From Polytrichum commune (Eukaryota; Streptophyta; Polytrichopsida; Polytrichales; Polytrichaceae), in assembly GCA_950295325.1 (NCBI GenBank), contig OX485807.1, positions 45,620,796 to 45,684,795 on the forward strand: a stretch of 64,000 nt of DNA, given 5' to 3'. This document shows, in pieces, positions 9,914 through 21,900 of this stretch (position 1 is its first letter; the number at the start of each line of letters is the position of its first letter). A program made the position numbers and the translations under genes. Below the pieces are notes generated by a model that did not search any database, was not told where the DNA came from, and saw only the letters and a program-made list of their open reading frames with translations.

Positions 9914-10046
9914 ATAGGGTTATTGGTATTCAGTGTATGCGTTCATATGTAGTGTATCAAAATCTTTATATCCTTTTTAGTTATATGATAGTTAGTGTTT
10001 GATACACTTAAAACGAACGCATACACTTCCCATTACTAACCCTATG
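9914..10046. repeat. Foldback hairpin
   Basis: Arms of about 48 bp (9914-9961 and 9998-10046) are imperfect inverses, sharing GTGTATGCGTTC and GTGTATCAAA. The loop is about 36 bp. It could be a tiny inverted-repeat transposon or a small-RNA precursor. Confidence 0.6.
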
Positions 10047-10447
10047 AGAGTAAGTAACATTAAATGTAAACTCAAACACTAAATATCCACTATGGTGATA
10101 TATGGAAGTTACATATAGGGATTTAGTATTAGTAAGGATGTGAGAAAAAAATACAACAATGATAAAAGGAGAAAGGAGATGGCAATAGGGAAGGTGGTGG
10201 TGTATTCATGTATAAAACTAATTATGAAAGAGTTGAAGAATAGTGTTGACCAAGTTAGGGTGGTAACAACTTTAAATATATGTTGAATTATTCATTTGGT
10301 GGTTGGGGCAACGAAGAGCCAAGCTAAATATACATTCTCTATTATTGACAAGAAGCGGGAAATTGAGTCAGAAGGTTTGAATTAACATCCAAAGGAGACC
10401 AGGTGGGAAAGGCATCCAAAGAGGATGCCCAAAGCGGAGGCGGGTAG

Positions 10448-10454
10448 TATAAAG
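10448..10454 (+). promoter_or_regulatory. TATA box of gene 2A
   Basis: TATAAAG followed by a C-run and AAATG. Unit B has a similar arrangement at the matching place upstream of gene 2, and unit C has a strong TATA box. Transcription would start near 10480, so the 78-bp palindrome array falls in the gene 2 leader. Confidence 0.5.
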
Positions 10455-10668
10455 AGCCCAACCCCCCCAAATGCTGGTTCTTTCTTTCATGTCCCAATCC
10501 TGAGATTGCTGCAAGCTCTCTAAGTTGGAGCTGTAATACACGGTTTGTATACGCTTCCATTCATGAGCAGCTAATTACAACAAGCATCTATGAGTTCAGT
10601 TGTCCCAAATAGGTTATAAATAGATTAATAGAGCATCACCCGAATAAATAGGCGGATTTTGCGGAATT

Positions 10669-11551
10669 GTTTGGGTCGGTCGACCCAAACCCAGCCTTAC
10701 AGTGTGGGTGCTCTCTGTATTGAGCCAGAACCCATCCTGCCTCAAGGTTTGGGTCGATCGACCCAAACCCAGCCCTACAATGTGGGTGCTCACTGTTGTG
10801 AGCCTGAACCCATCCTGCTTCATGGTTTGGGTCGATCGACCCAAACCCAGCCCTACAGTCTGGGTGCTCACTGTTGTGAGCCTGAACGCATCCTGCCTCA
10901 TGGTTTGGGTCGATCGACCCAAACCCAACCCTACAGTGTGGGTGCTCACTGTTGTGAGCCTGAACCCATCCTGCCTCATGGTTTGGGTCGATCGACCCAA
11001 ACCTAGCCCTACAGTGTGGGTGCTCACTGTTGTGAGCCTGAACCCATCCTGCAAAAAGGTTTGGGTCGATCGACCCAAACCCAGCCCCTAAGTGTGGATG
11101 TTGTCTGTAGTGACCCTAAACCCATCCTGCCAAAAGGTTTGGGTCGCTCGACCCAAACCCAACCCTCTAAGTGTGGGTGCTCCCTGTCGTGACCCTAAAC
11201 CCATCCTGCCAAAAGGTTTGGGTCGCTCGACCCAAACCCAGCCCTCTAAGTGTGGGTGCTGCCTGTCGTGACCCTAAACCCATCCTGCCAAAAGGTTTGG
11301 GTCGCTCGACCCAAACCCAGCCCTCTAAGTGTGGGTGCTCCCTGTCGTGACCCTAAACCCATCCTGCCAAAAGGTTTGGGTCGCTCGACCCAAACCCAGC
11401 CCCTAAGTGTGGATGCTGTCTGTAGTGAGCCTGAACCCATCCTGCCAGAAGGTTTGGGTCGCTCGACCCAAACCCAGCGCCTAAGTGTGGGTGCTCTCTG
11501 TATTGAGCCTGAACCCATCCTCCCAAAAGGTTTGGGTCGCTCGACCCAAAC
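10669..11551. repeat. 78-bp tandem array with 12 palindromes A in the gene 2A leader
   Basis: Sites start at 10669, 10747, 10825, 10903, 10981, 11059, 11137, 11216, 11295, 11374, 11452 and 11530, so the period is 78-79 bp. Spacers read GT once, AT five times, then CT six times, marking two rounds of local amplification. The 56-bp interval between sites is also repeated. The period is about half the 158-bp unit of the gene 1 array. Open frames running through the array are by-products of the repeat. Confidence 0.92.
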
Positions 11552-11764
11552 CCAGCCTCTAAGTGTGGTTGGGATCTGGATGCCGGTGTGGCCACTGGCC
11601 TTCCGAAACCTTTACAAACCCAATGGCATAGCAATCATATGAACTTGTATGAGCACTGAGTATTTGCAATTTTGTTTATATATGATGGTTTTTTTGTTCT
11701 TCGATTTGAACCTACAATTTTTGTGATTTTTTGACAATGTTCAATGTTCATGTGTGTAGGCAGA

Positions 11765-14700
11765 ATGGATGGGTTTAGTGAAATAGGGGATTGGTCATCT
11801 GATGACATGGCCACTTGGCCATCTGCATCTGATGATGACCTAGACATTGTCGGGGAGGCTACTATGGCTGACAGTGCGGATGAAGATCATTTGGATTTGC
11901 CTTCGTCTTCCGTACCGCAGTGTCCCATTGTTGAATGTACGGGACTTTCAAGGGCTTCGTGGGTGAATTTGGAGGTGATACTTCTTAACGATAGTGGAGT
12001 TGTTGTGGCGGAGGGGATTTGCCGTAACACCCATCCGCAAGATTGCATTGATGAAAACCCGCTTGGCACCGAGGACGTTGGGGTTGTCATATTGGAGTCG
12101 GTTGTTCATTCCGAGGTGGATCCCACTCATAGGTTCTCCCTCCGCAGGTGGCCATTGAGGAATGTCATAATTGATGGAGTTAGCTTGCGTGAACATGAGC
12201 AACGACACATGCAAATCGAAAAGGAGGTGCAATCAAACATGCGGCCGCGCAAGGGTCAAAGAAAGTACGATACATTGGCACGTCCTGCTCCGTCTGCAAC
12301 TGATTGTAAACGTCAAAGGTTGCTCGGGGAGGAGTCCATTAGAGAAGTTGCCACAAAGGATTGTTGTGTGCATCGTTGTTGCCAATTGTTTCCAAGGGAT
12401 AAATTGAAGGCCATCCGCGAAGAAATGTGGCTTGGAGATTTCCGTCTAAGATCCACAAGAAAACTTGATGTCCATAGGGCGATACATGTGAATGGGACGG
12501 GTCGCAAGGTCATCACCATTGAAAGCATAGATGTGTGTTGTAAGGCATGGTACACCATTCACGGTGTGTCGAAAGCGGACTTTTATAGACAAGCTGCTTA
12601 TGCCAAGGAAGGCCGCCGGTCCCATCACCATGGTAACGTGGGTTTAAAGAAGCCTAGGGAAGCAACAAGGCAAGCAACGGCCACTCTAGCAACCATCATT
12701 GTCCCTCTTGCTGATGCAATGCCGCACAAAACACGCACACTCACAACCGGTGAAAAGGTTGTGGAGAAAGTTCTTCCCACAGGCACAAAATGGAAAGACA
12801 TATTGTTGGACGTTAATGCAGTTGGCGAGAAGATTGGGTTGGAGCCAATTTCATTGTCAAAATTGAGTGCAATCAAGAAACAAAACTTTAGCGAATACAT
12901 TACAAAAAGACGAGGGGACAAATTTGCCAGGTGCTCTAATTGCGAGAAGTTGAAGCGCCTCCGGGATGCACACACGATGGGCACCGAGTCATATGCAGCG
13001 CATCAATTGAACTATTTCAAGCACGTGAACATGCAAGAGGCACACCGTAATGATTACTACACAAATAGAGCTTAATTTGTCCATCTCCAGGCCCTTGGAG
13101 GTTCTTACGGTCATCCATGATAAAATGGACCATGCCAAAACAACCTCCTCATGTTTTGCAAATCAAATCAAGGCCACGGATGGGTTTTTCAAGTTGCCTG
13201 TATCGGTTACAGGTGAACTTCGAAACAATGTCATGACATACCCTAAATGTTGTGGTTTTTTATTCCGTGATGTACTGGAGAACATGGATTCCTTCATAAT
13301 GGTTTATTCATACATAGATGCTAATCACGTTGGGTTGGCATTGCAGGAATGATTGCACATGGACACGGTGATGTCAAATTTGCTCATTATGCTCTTGATT
13401 TGTATCCAGCGGATTCAAACCACACGATAGGATCATTTGCAAGGCTTTTACGTGATTTAGAGAAACCACCAGCCTATTCTTCAGGATTGTTATTTGAGAA
13501 CACGGGTTCAACACCTTTATATGAAGCGGTGTTGGATGGAAAAGATGTATGTTTGCATTCGTTGCCCGAGCCACCCAATGAACCCGTGATTGCCAAGAAG
13601 TTGCCTCCAACTTTGCGTGTCCAATTGGACAATTGTGCCAAGGACAATAAAAGCAGATATGTATTTGCATATTGGTCGTTGTTGGTTGCGAAAGGCATTT
13701 TCAAGGAGGTTTTTGTGTCCTTCCTATTGGTAGGCCACACGCACGATGATATTGATGCATCTTTTGGGCGGTGGAGCATGAAGTTGCGGGAGGAGGATTT
13801 TCCTACAATCCTATTATTGATGAAGTCGTACATGGATTTGGAGAACGTTCCCGTCATCCCCCATATGATTGAGGAGGTGCCAGACTTCAAGGCATTTATA
13901 GAACCTTATATTCGAAGTGGAGCTCACCGATTGATCGGGCATACGAAGGCACAACAATTCCGCTTCTATATGCGTGACGATGGTGTCCCGGCCATGCAAT
14001 ACAAGTTGTTGTGCACGTCACAAGACTGGAGCCCGCCGGAGGGTCTTCTTGTGTGGCGCGTGGATGCGGATGGAAAGACCATGTTACCGGATGGGGAGCC
14101 TAGGCCTTGCAAGCCAATAGCCATGAAGAATTTGGAGGATATTTTGAAAGGTATATCAGGCTTCATACAATATTGGGAGAGTTTGAAAATAGCGGATGTT
14201 GGCGGATCATGTTGGCATCGTTATGGGAGTTGGATACATTATTGGACACGTGTTCGTGCCGCCTTGGCAGACCTCCACCAAGATAGCCCTCATACTTTGA
14301 GGCATGGATTTTGGCCACAAACACGAGTCGATGTACAAGCTTCGGAGCCTAGTCTTTTGGGAAATTGAGAGGTTCGAGAGGAGTTTGATGTGGACGACCA
14401 TTACGTGGGGCCTGCTAGTAGTCGTCCCCCACCATCTTTCCGCATTGCAGTGGATTGTCATGAAGGTTATATGCTCATTTTGCGTCCTGGAGACGAGACA
14501 TATGCGAAGCCAGTGCGGGTGGCAAGAGCTTTGTCCAATCCCAATTTTGTAACTTCCAGCCCTCATTTTCGACAAATACAAGTGGAGTACTATCGACCGA
14601 CAGCAAGGAATGAAGATGTGATTCGGCATTATACAGGCTGGGATACAAACCCTAACTTTCGGTGGAAGGTGGATTCTGAGCACGGTCCTTCTTGGGTAGA

Positions 14701-14833
14701 TACAGATTCCATATTCATAGCATGGAAACCACGGAAACACCATAGTGGATCAGTGTCCATCCCTCAAAAGTACATAACTTTTGCAAAAGACAACCTTGCT
14801 CGGATTGCACAAGAAGCAACCCACGTTGAATGA
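11765..14833 (+). pseudogene. Gene 2A: decayed DDE-like (DUF7869-like) transposase candidate
   Basis: The start MDGFSEIGDW follows a GTGTAG acceptor. An acidic N-terminus of about 60 residues leads into a conserved domain, then the cysteine cluster DCC-x3-CCQLFPR and C-x2-C. Candidate catalytic blocks are HDKMD, LDNCAKDN and VGHTHDDIDASFG. An intron (13213-13346) matches unit B. The gene is closely similar to gene 2B along its length. Two lesions break it. Near 13067-13080 about 4 extra bases shift the frame, right after the YYTNRA block. At 14366-14368 a TGA stands where unit B has GGA, with homology continuing in frame to 14833. The C-terminal part, with FRIAVDCHEGYML, may be a BAH/SH3-like fold. 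It probably cannot make the full protein. Confidence 0.8.
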
Positions 14834-15321
14834 GAAGTTGGTAGGATTGTGTTAGCATGATTATAGTTTAATACGTAATTATAGCAATATAAATTACACA
14901 TATGTGTGCTCTTCAAAATTGGGGCAGAGTTTGGGTAGAACTTACGAATACTATATTGTTTGGAGTTGGATGAATATCCATTTATTATATTTCAAAAAAA
15001 ATTGAAGTTCATCTTATTATTATGTTTGGGACTATATTCTCGAATGAAGAAATATGCATTTATTACATGCACTTTGTATGTTGCAATGTCTATATTCTAT
15101 TGAGCATGCTAATAATAGAAATCATTTTATATATTTTTTGGGTGAAATTTGTTTGGAGTGCTCTACCCAATGTGTTTTTGTTGATGAAGTTGGTGTCGAG
15201 TGCTCTACCATATGTGCTTATGTCCGCACATCATAGATTTGGGATATTAGAACATATAATATAATTGAGATTGTTGACAATATAGTTTCGGGCCTCTTCA
15301 AGTTCTTTGATCCATATATTA
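14834..15321. other. 3' flank of gene 2A
   Basis: AT-rich, without a supported gene. It ends at the inverted repeat of the next element. Confidence 0.5.
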
Positions 15322-15371
15322 ATTTGAGACTAGAGAAAGTCTCAATTTAACGAATATAGTGTTTAGATGTA

Positions 15372-15687
15372 ATTTTGCAGGGCAAAGTGCATGAATTAAA
15401 AGGTACTCCTCTTCCATTTGTTTCACCTGAAGTTGTCTCCTGATGATATTGTCATGCTTGTTCAGTTTACTGTTTGATCCAGACCAATCATGGAGAACTT
15501 CTTGAGTTGTGATGAAGTCATCATGGAACTTGATAATGCATTCAAAATTGAACAAATGGAGGTGCTCCAAGAAATCAAGGAAGAGGAAGTGAAAGTGATT
15601 GAACAGGTCGGTGGAAGCCATGAAGTTGTGCCTATGATGGTGGAGGAGGAACATCAAATTTGTGCAACAAGCTCCTCCAGTAAGTGA
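15372..15687 (+). other. Captured fragment of an unidentified gene
   Basis: A 22-base mini-exon is bounded by TTTTGCAG and a GTACTC donor at about 15381-15402 and reads GKVHELK. The surrounding 120 bases recur in inverted orientation at 60799-60935 with about 85-90% identity, including the donor. An open frame from 15490 (MENFLSCDEVIMELDN...) is Glu-rich and could be a further exon. I do not recognise the parent gene. A transposon-borne host fragment is the likeliest explanation. Confidence 0.4.
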
Positions 15688-17094
15688 GGCTTTCCCTATG
15701 CCTTTAGTTTATTTGACTAATTCAAGAAGCAAGAGGATCCACTAAACATCGTTGCACATGTTTCAAAATCAATGGGTCAGGCATGGGCACATCATGTAAA
15801 GTCTATTGGATGCATGTTTTTCTTTGGTCTTCTTAACTGTGTGGCATTTTAGTTAGGCATCATCATCCTACTTGAAGTGTGAGCATTGTTCATCATCTAC
15901 CTTTAGGTGTACAAGTTAAACTAGATTATAGTATATTATCCTTGTTGAATTTAAATTTCGATGGCATCCCGCATGGCTTGATGAGTGGCAAGTTCACAAA
16001 GGGATGTGCTAAGGCTCGAGGGAGAAGATATCACTAGTCAACGCACCATTGAGATTTTGACAAGTTTTCTTGAGCAATGTGCACGTGAGTCTCCATGTTA
16101 TGAAAAAATGGAGATGAAGGATATACTACGTAAGATAGCAAAGAAAATAAAAGTCCTTCCTTCAAGAAACCAATCAATTATCAAGAATGATGATGAAGAC
16201 ATCATATTCAACTGGAAATCCCATATGAAAGAATTGATCAAGGAATTGAAGATCGTGTAGAGCAGAGGTTTCCATGCACGTATGCTCTAAATGTCCAAGA
16301 TTGAAATGTAGTGGATTTACATGAATCTTAGGTTAGGTCTTTACAGGATCAAAGTGTGGAGAGTTTTAGTCATGTGATTAGTTGCAAAAGGTTCATAGAT
16401 ACTACATTTGTCTCTCTTTCCAATGACTCAACATAAAGTTGTTAGATAGTGTCTCCAAGTCCAACCAGTTGTACATTGTCACCTTTTGGTTTTTTCTATA
16501 TTAAATTGGGGCATATGTTGTGGTATACCAAAACCATAATTTTTTTGATCGTAGGCCTAGAAGTAGTAGCAAAGTGTTGTTTGAATTGGATTTCTTTATG
16601 ATGCCCTCTATTGTTGTGTTAGATATTCAAATATAAATTATCAAGATGAGATCTTCAAAACTTATAATAAAAATTACTACTCAAAAGGTAATGACTAAAA
16701 ATGGTTTTGGACATAGATTTCATGACCTCAAATATTTTGAAGTTCGCTTTCTTTTCACAATCTTGAATTCACTATAAACTTGAGGGCGACGTTACAAAAA
16801 TTCTAGACAACATCAATTAATGTAAATCTATCATGTTACCAAAACAAAAAAAAACAAAAAAACCAAAAAAGTGTTCAATATATCTACTTGCACACTAATT
16901 AGATCGTCTTCTAAAATATGTAGACTTTTCTTAAATTGTTTTTTCAACATAATATGCTTAACTTTGTAGATCAATGTGTTTTCCAAATGTTTATGATATT
17001 GTCCTTCACAAATTCAATGTTCGTATATAGTTTTGAATCACTTTCACTTAAACCTATGCATGATAATGGAGTTGTGTACTTGATTATGCTTGCA

Positions 17095-17340
17095 CCCCAT
17101 GGTGTGGAGTTCTGGGTAAGGCATCCATGTGAGCACTAGGAAGTACTAGGTTTGAATCGTGGGTCATGTGATCAAGCCCGTTATCATAACATTGCTTAGG
17201 AGCCCGGATTTGTTCCATGGGACCCCGCGAACATGAATGAATTATTCAAAATTAACAGAGTGAGATGTTGGCATGTCCATCAACCCATATTGAATTTGGG
17301 AGAAGGCCGGGGGCTGACTACCGCCATCTATCTACATTTT
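17095..17340 (+). repeat. Possible tRNA-derived SINE remnant
   Basis: GGTTTGAATCGTGGG at 17149-17163 resembles an RNA polymerase III B box, with an A-box-like stretch about 45 bases upstream. The evidence is weak, since there is no clear poly-A tail or duplication. Confidence 0.25.
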
Positions 17341-17390
17341 AATAATTCAATATTGGCATAGCCATGCCATGCTAAGCATTAGTAGGCCCT

Positions 17391-17799
17391 CACGGGGAGG
17401 TCACTTCATTGTCAAGTTGACACCACGTGCGGACAAAGTTTGCTACCCCTATATTACATGCCATATATAATTTTAAAATTTATGATATTTTTTCTACATA
17501 TACATAACCATTGATAGTATCCTTTGTATACTTTTTTGAAATTTTTAGTCATCTTTATTTTTGTAGTAATTGTTTTAGTTCAATTCTGTGTCATTCTAGT
17601 TAGAATTGGTATGTTTTATGAAAAAAACAAATCATCAAATTTAGTTACCACTTTTGACTATGTCATAGGTATTATGTATATCTACTCATGAAAAAAAATT
17701 GATAAAATTTTGACCCATTTTGGTGGTGCAACTTACCAAAAGAAGACTTTTTTTGGTCGCACGTGGTGTTCAACTTGACAATGGAGTGATCTACCCGTG
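17391..17799. mobile_element. hAT-like miniature inverted-repeat element
   Basis: Terminal inverted repeats of about 41 bp (17391-17432 and 17758-17799) start CACGGG and share CATTGTCAAGTTGA and CACCACGTGCG. They are flanked by a perfect 8-bp duplication, TAGGCCCT, at 17383-17390 and 17800-17807. The 8-bp duplication and CA ends fit the hAT superfamily. There is no coding capacity. Confidence 0.85.
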
Positions 17800-18965
17800 T
17801 AGGCCCTAGATGATTGCCTAGCCGGGGTGATTGTACAACTAGGTTGTTTTAAATGTGCTAGGGTGTACACCTAGATGGGCCCAGCTACACTACCTCTAAT
17901 GATTGAAATTGATTTAAAAACTCGTTTAGCCAAAAGGCCAATGTGAGCCAACCTTGTTACCCTCCCACTCATGTGGGACCACTGCCTCCTCACCACATCT
18001 TGGAGCCAATGATTTCTATGACGCATGGATTGTTCCAATGTGTATTAGTTTAAGCATAGTTAATCAAACCTACCATAAGGAGCCGGATAGGTGGAAAACA
18101 CACCATGCAACACACCGGGTGACTTCTTGAAAACCCGCCTCAACTTGCAAGGCACCTACTACATCAAACCTCCTCCAAGTTTATATTCATTAGATACCAC
18201 AGTGCCATAAAATATCATTTGACATTAACTACAATATTTAGTATAGGTAAGACTCTATAAATGTTACAAGTCGGGAGTAAAAATAAAATAACATATATAG
18301 AAATATAACAATTAACACTTATAGAATTCATACCGATGATTAATAACATTTATAGAAATAACACTTAAAATTTCCGAAAATGAAGAACATAACGTTTTAT
18401 AAAAATAAATAATAAAAATAAAAATGATAATGTATAATTCAACTAAACTAATTGAAAGAAATAATCTATATAGTAGTAACTTGACATGATTCTTCCAACT
18501 AAACTAACTGAAAGAAAGAGTCTATAGTAGTATGGCAGGAAGCTTTGAAATGATGAGATGAAACTTCCTAACACTATATTCGTTAATCGGAGACTTTGGA
18601 AAGTCTCAAAATAAAATACGCCCATAGTTTGGGATGCCAATATTGTGAACATATGGAATTTTGGGAACATGACGGTTTACAAATTCGCCCGCGAAGAATA
18701 TTCACATTACTAAAAATAGTAAGTATTCATATCATAACATAAACATGAACTACACGTGGAAAAAACAATCCAATCCCAAAATCAAATAGTATTATGTCAT
18801 TATAAAGTTTAAGGTGTGCATCCCATATATAAGGGTCTTATGGGATTGTATGGCACATCCCAAACGTATTTATAAATTTGAATATTATAAATTTATTATA
18901 TAATAATTGCAATAATACCAAGTCTATAAAGTCCCCCTACATTGAGCCATTAAATCCAACTTATG

Positions 18966-21900
18966 TTATGTTTCCCCGTCTCCATATTCCGCTTCATATC
19001 CATTCTCGGCTTCATTTTCCACAGCTGCAATACGTGCCAGGTTGTCTTTGGCAAAATCTATATGTTTTTGGGGGATGGTCATTGTTTCCGATTTAGAGCC
19101 CTTACGCGGTTTCCAAGCACAAAGTATGGTATCCGTGTTTATCCAAACCGGTCCATATGCTGAGTCCACTGTCCACTTGAAATTCTTTTTGGTGTCCCAA
19201 CCTAAATAGGTCCGGAGAACGTTCTGGTCTTTGGTGCTAGGACGGCAATATTCCACTTCAATTTGATGAAAGTTGGGGCTAGTTCGGATAAAATTGGGTG
19301 AAGACAATGCTTTCACCAACCAAATTGGCTTGGGGTGCTCCTCATCTCCTGCTCGTACGAGGACCATATACCCTTCATGGCAATCAACACCCACACGAAA
19401 CGACGGTGCCGGCCGATTGCGCGCAGGACCAACGTAATGCTCGTCCATTTCGAACTCTTCACGGACCTCTCCATTGTCAAAGAACATGGTGTCGGACTCC
19501 ACAACCGTCAAACGACTTTGTGGCCAAAATCCTTGTGTCAAAGTTATACGTGTGTCGCCACCAAGTGTCATCAAGGCCGAGCGAATGCGATCCCAATACG
19601 CGATCAACGGTTCATAAGTATTCCTAACACGTTTGGTGATGTCTTCCTCACACAACTCTTTCCAATATTCAATGAATCCGGATATACCTTTGATGATTTC
19701 CGGCCCATTCTTCATGGGATCGGGTTTATAAGGCTTTGGATCCCCATCCGGGAGCAAACATTTTCCATCCTTGTTCTGACGCCACACGAGTATCCCATCC
19801 TCCGGACACCAATTAGGAGATGTGCACAAAAGCTTAAACTGCATAGCAGAGACACCATCATCCCTCATATAGAAGCGGAATTGTTGTGCTTTCGTGTGTC
19901 CCACCAAACGGTCGTCTCCCTTCAGCATGTATGGCTTGATGAAGGCCTTGAAATTTGGTACTTCCTCAATCATGTGCGGGATTACGGGCACATTGTCCAA
20001 ATCCATGTATGATTTCATAAGAAGCGGTATGGTGGGAAAATCCTCTTCATGCAACTTCATGCTCCAACGTCCAAATGACGCATCAATGTCATCGTGTGTG
20101 TGCCCCACCATCAAGAAAGACACAAACACCTCTTTGAATATGCCTTTTGCCACAAGCAATGACCAAAAACAAAACACATATCGACATTTATTGTCTTTAG
20201 CACAATTATCAAGTTGAACATGGAGAGTTGGAGGCAATGGTTTTGCACAAATGGGTTCTCCACGTGATTCCGGCAATGCCGACATACAAACCTCCTTCCC
20301 CTGAAGCACTGCCTCGTAAAGGGGTGTCGTTCCACAACCATCAAAAAGCGCACGGGAAGAGTGAATCGGCGGCTTCTCAAGATCGCGCAAGAGTTTTGCA
20401 AATGAACCAACCGTGTGGTTGGCATCGCCAGGGTAAAAATCCAAACCATAATGGGCATATTTAACGTCCCCATGGCCGTGGGCGATCATACCTGAGAAAA
20501 AAAAACGATGGATGAACAACAAAAATATGGTATAACCACTAAACAGACGGATGAAGTTTGACATATGACAAACAAACCCAAAAACATTGGAAATCCTTTC
20601 AAACACATTTGTGATTCCATACGAACCTGTGACAGCTACGGGCAACTTGAAGAGACCATCCGTGGCTTTAATTTTGCGTGCATAACAAGGGCATGCGGTT
20701 TTGGCATGGTCCATTTTATCATGGATGACAGTTAGGACCTCCGCAGGCCTCATTATGGATAGTGCACGATTCTTGTAGTAATCTTGACGGTGTGCCTCCT
20801 GGTTGTTGACATGCTCAATGTATTTTCTTTGGTGTCTTGTATGGGACTCGGTGCCTATAGGATGGGCGTCTCGAAGACCTTTGTACTTTTCACACGTCGT
20901 ACACCTGGCAAACTTGTCCCCGGGTCTCTTCAAAATGTACTCCGCAAACTGTTGGTTTTTAATTACACTCAACTTGGACAAAGAAATGGGCCCACACCCA
21001 GCTTTGCGACCCACTTCGTTTATGTCCGTTAAGATGTTCTTCCATTTTGTGCCCGTGGGCAACACCATTTGGACAACTTTCTCCCCGGAGGACAATGTCC
21101 TCGTCTTGTGGGGCATTGCATCGGCCAACGGGACTATGATGGTGGAGAGTGTCGCGGAGGCTTGGAGTGTAGCCTCTCTAGGTTTCTTGGTGCCCGAGTT
21201 GCCATGAAATCGAGAACGGCGTCCCAACAAAGAATACTTCCTAAACCTATAAAAATCAGCCTTGGAGACTGCATGGATGGAATACCATGCTGTGCAACAC
21301 ACTTCCACATTCTCAAGGGTAACCACCTTATTGCCATGGCTGTCAACATGCAAATTTCTGTGGACCTCGAGTTTTTTTGCCGACCTCATACGAAAATCCG
21401 CAAGCCACATCTCTTGCCGAAGGGACCTAATTTTTTCACGCGGAAAGAATTGACAACATTTCTTCGCACAACAGTCCTTTGTGGATACTTGACGGATAGA
21501 GTCCTCTTCAAGTATGGAATCCCGTCTACGTTCTTTTTGTATGCCAGACACACGACTAGAATCGTATTTGCGCAGACCTTTGCGAGGACGTCTTGCGGCC
21601 AACAAAGCTGACTGCGTTTGCTTGTGCCGTCGCCCATGATCCCACAAGCTTACTTCTTCATGGAGAACTCGACGCAGGGGCCATCGCCGCAAGGAAAATC
21701 TCCAAGTCAACGGGACTTCCAACGGAAGTAAAGAATTCAAGATGCAAACGCCAACATCATCCAATCCAAGGGGGTTGGCATCAATACATTCAAGGGGATC
21801 GGAGTTTCTACAAATGCCATTTGCCACAGGGACACCATGCTCGTTCAGAAGAACAACATCAAGGCCCACCCACTGCTCCCTCCCGAAACCGGCACACAAT

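Larger units (their letters stand above)
8430..10340. other. Non-coding centre of unit A
   Basis: AT-rich sequence with no credible open frame. It contains a short telomere-like tract and a foldback hairpin (both listed separately). Nothing else stands out. Confidence 0.6.
1..14833. mobile_element. Unit A: divergent gene 1 / gene 2 unit with private palindrome family A
   Basis: The unit holds gene 1 (leftward, 6447-671), its extra terminal exons (533-1, running off the left edge) and gene 2 (rightward, 11765-14833). A 5.3-kb non-coding centre separates the two genes. All 33 or so copies of the palindrome with half-site GTTTGGGTCG lie inside this interval. The same plan recurs in units B and C, which is the main reason to treat it as one module. 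Gene 2 looks transposase-like, so a DNA transposon is the best guess. I found no terminal inverted repeats or target-site duplication, so both ends are approximate and the left end lies outside the window. Gene 2 is broken here, so this copy is probably not autonomous. Confidence 0.6.
15322..18611. mobile_element. 3.3-kb terminal-inverted-repeat element between units A and B
   Basis: The left end (15322-15361) and right end (18572-18611) are inverses about 40 bp long. Each has TTTGAGACT near the outside, AAGTCTC inward, and ACGAATATAGT at the inner edge. The end itself is nearly palindromic (GAGACTTT/AAAGTCTC). The same ends bound the 543-bp element at 24452-24994. No target-site duplication is obvious. 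No transposase is visible, so it is non-autonomous. It carries a captured gene fragment and a nested hAT-like miniature element. Confidence 0.65.

Noticed and set aside
10669..11551. CRISPR-like array of regularly spaced repeats
   Set aside because: The intervals between repeats are themselves near-identical, the repeats are perfect palindromes, there is no cas gene, and the surroundings are eukaryotic. It is a tandem satellite.
10614..11642. Long open frames on both strands through the A array
   Set aside because: They arise because the period (78 bp) is a multiple of three. The encoded repeats have no conservation outside the array.
19298..21611. Plus-strand open frames opposite gene 2B
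   Set aside because: Shadows of the long conserved minus-strand gene; none is seen opposite gene 2A or 2C in a related sequence.
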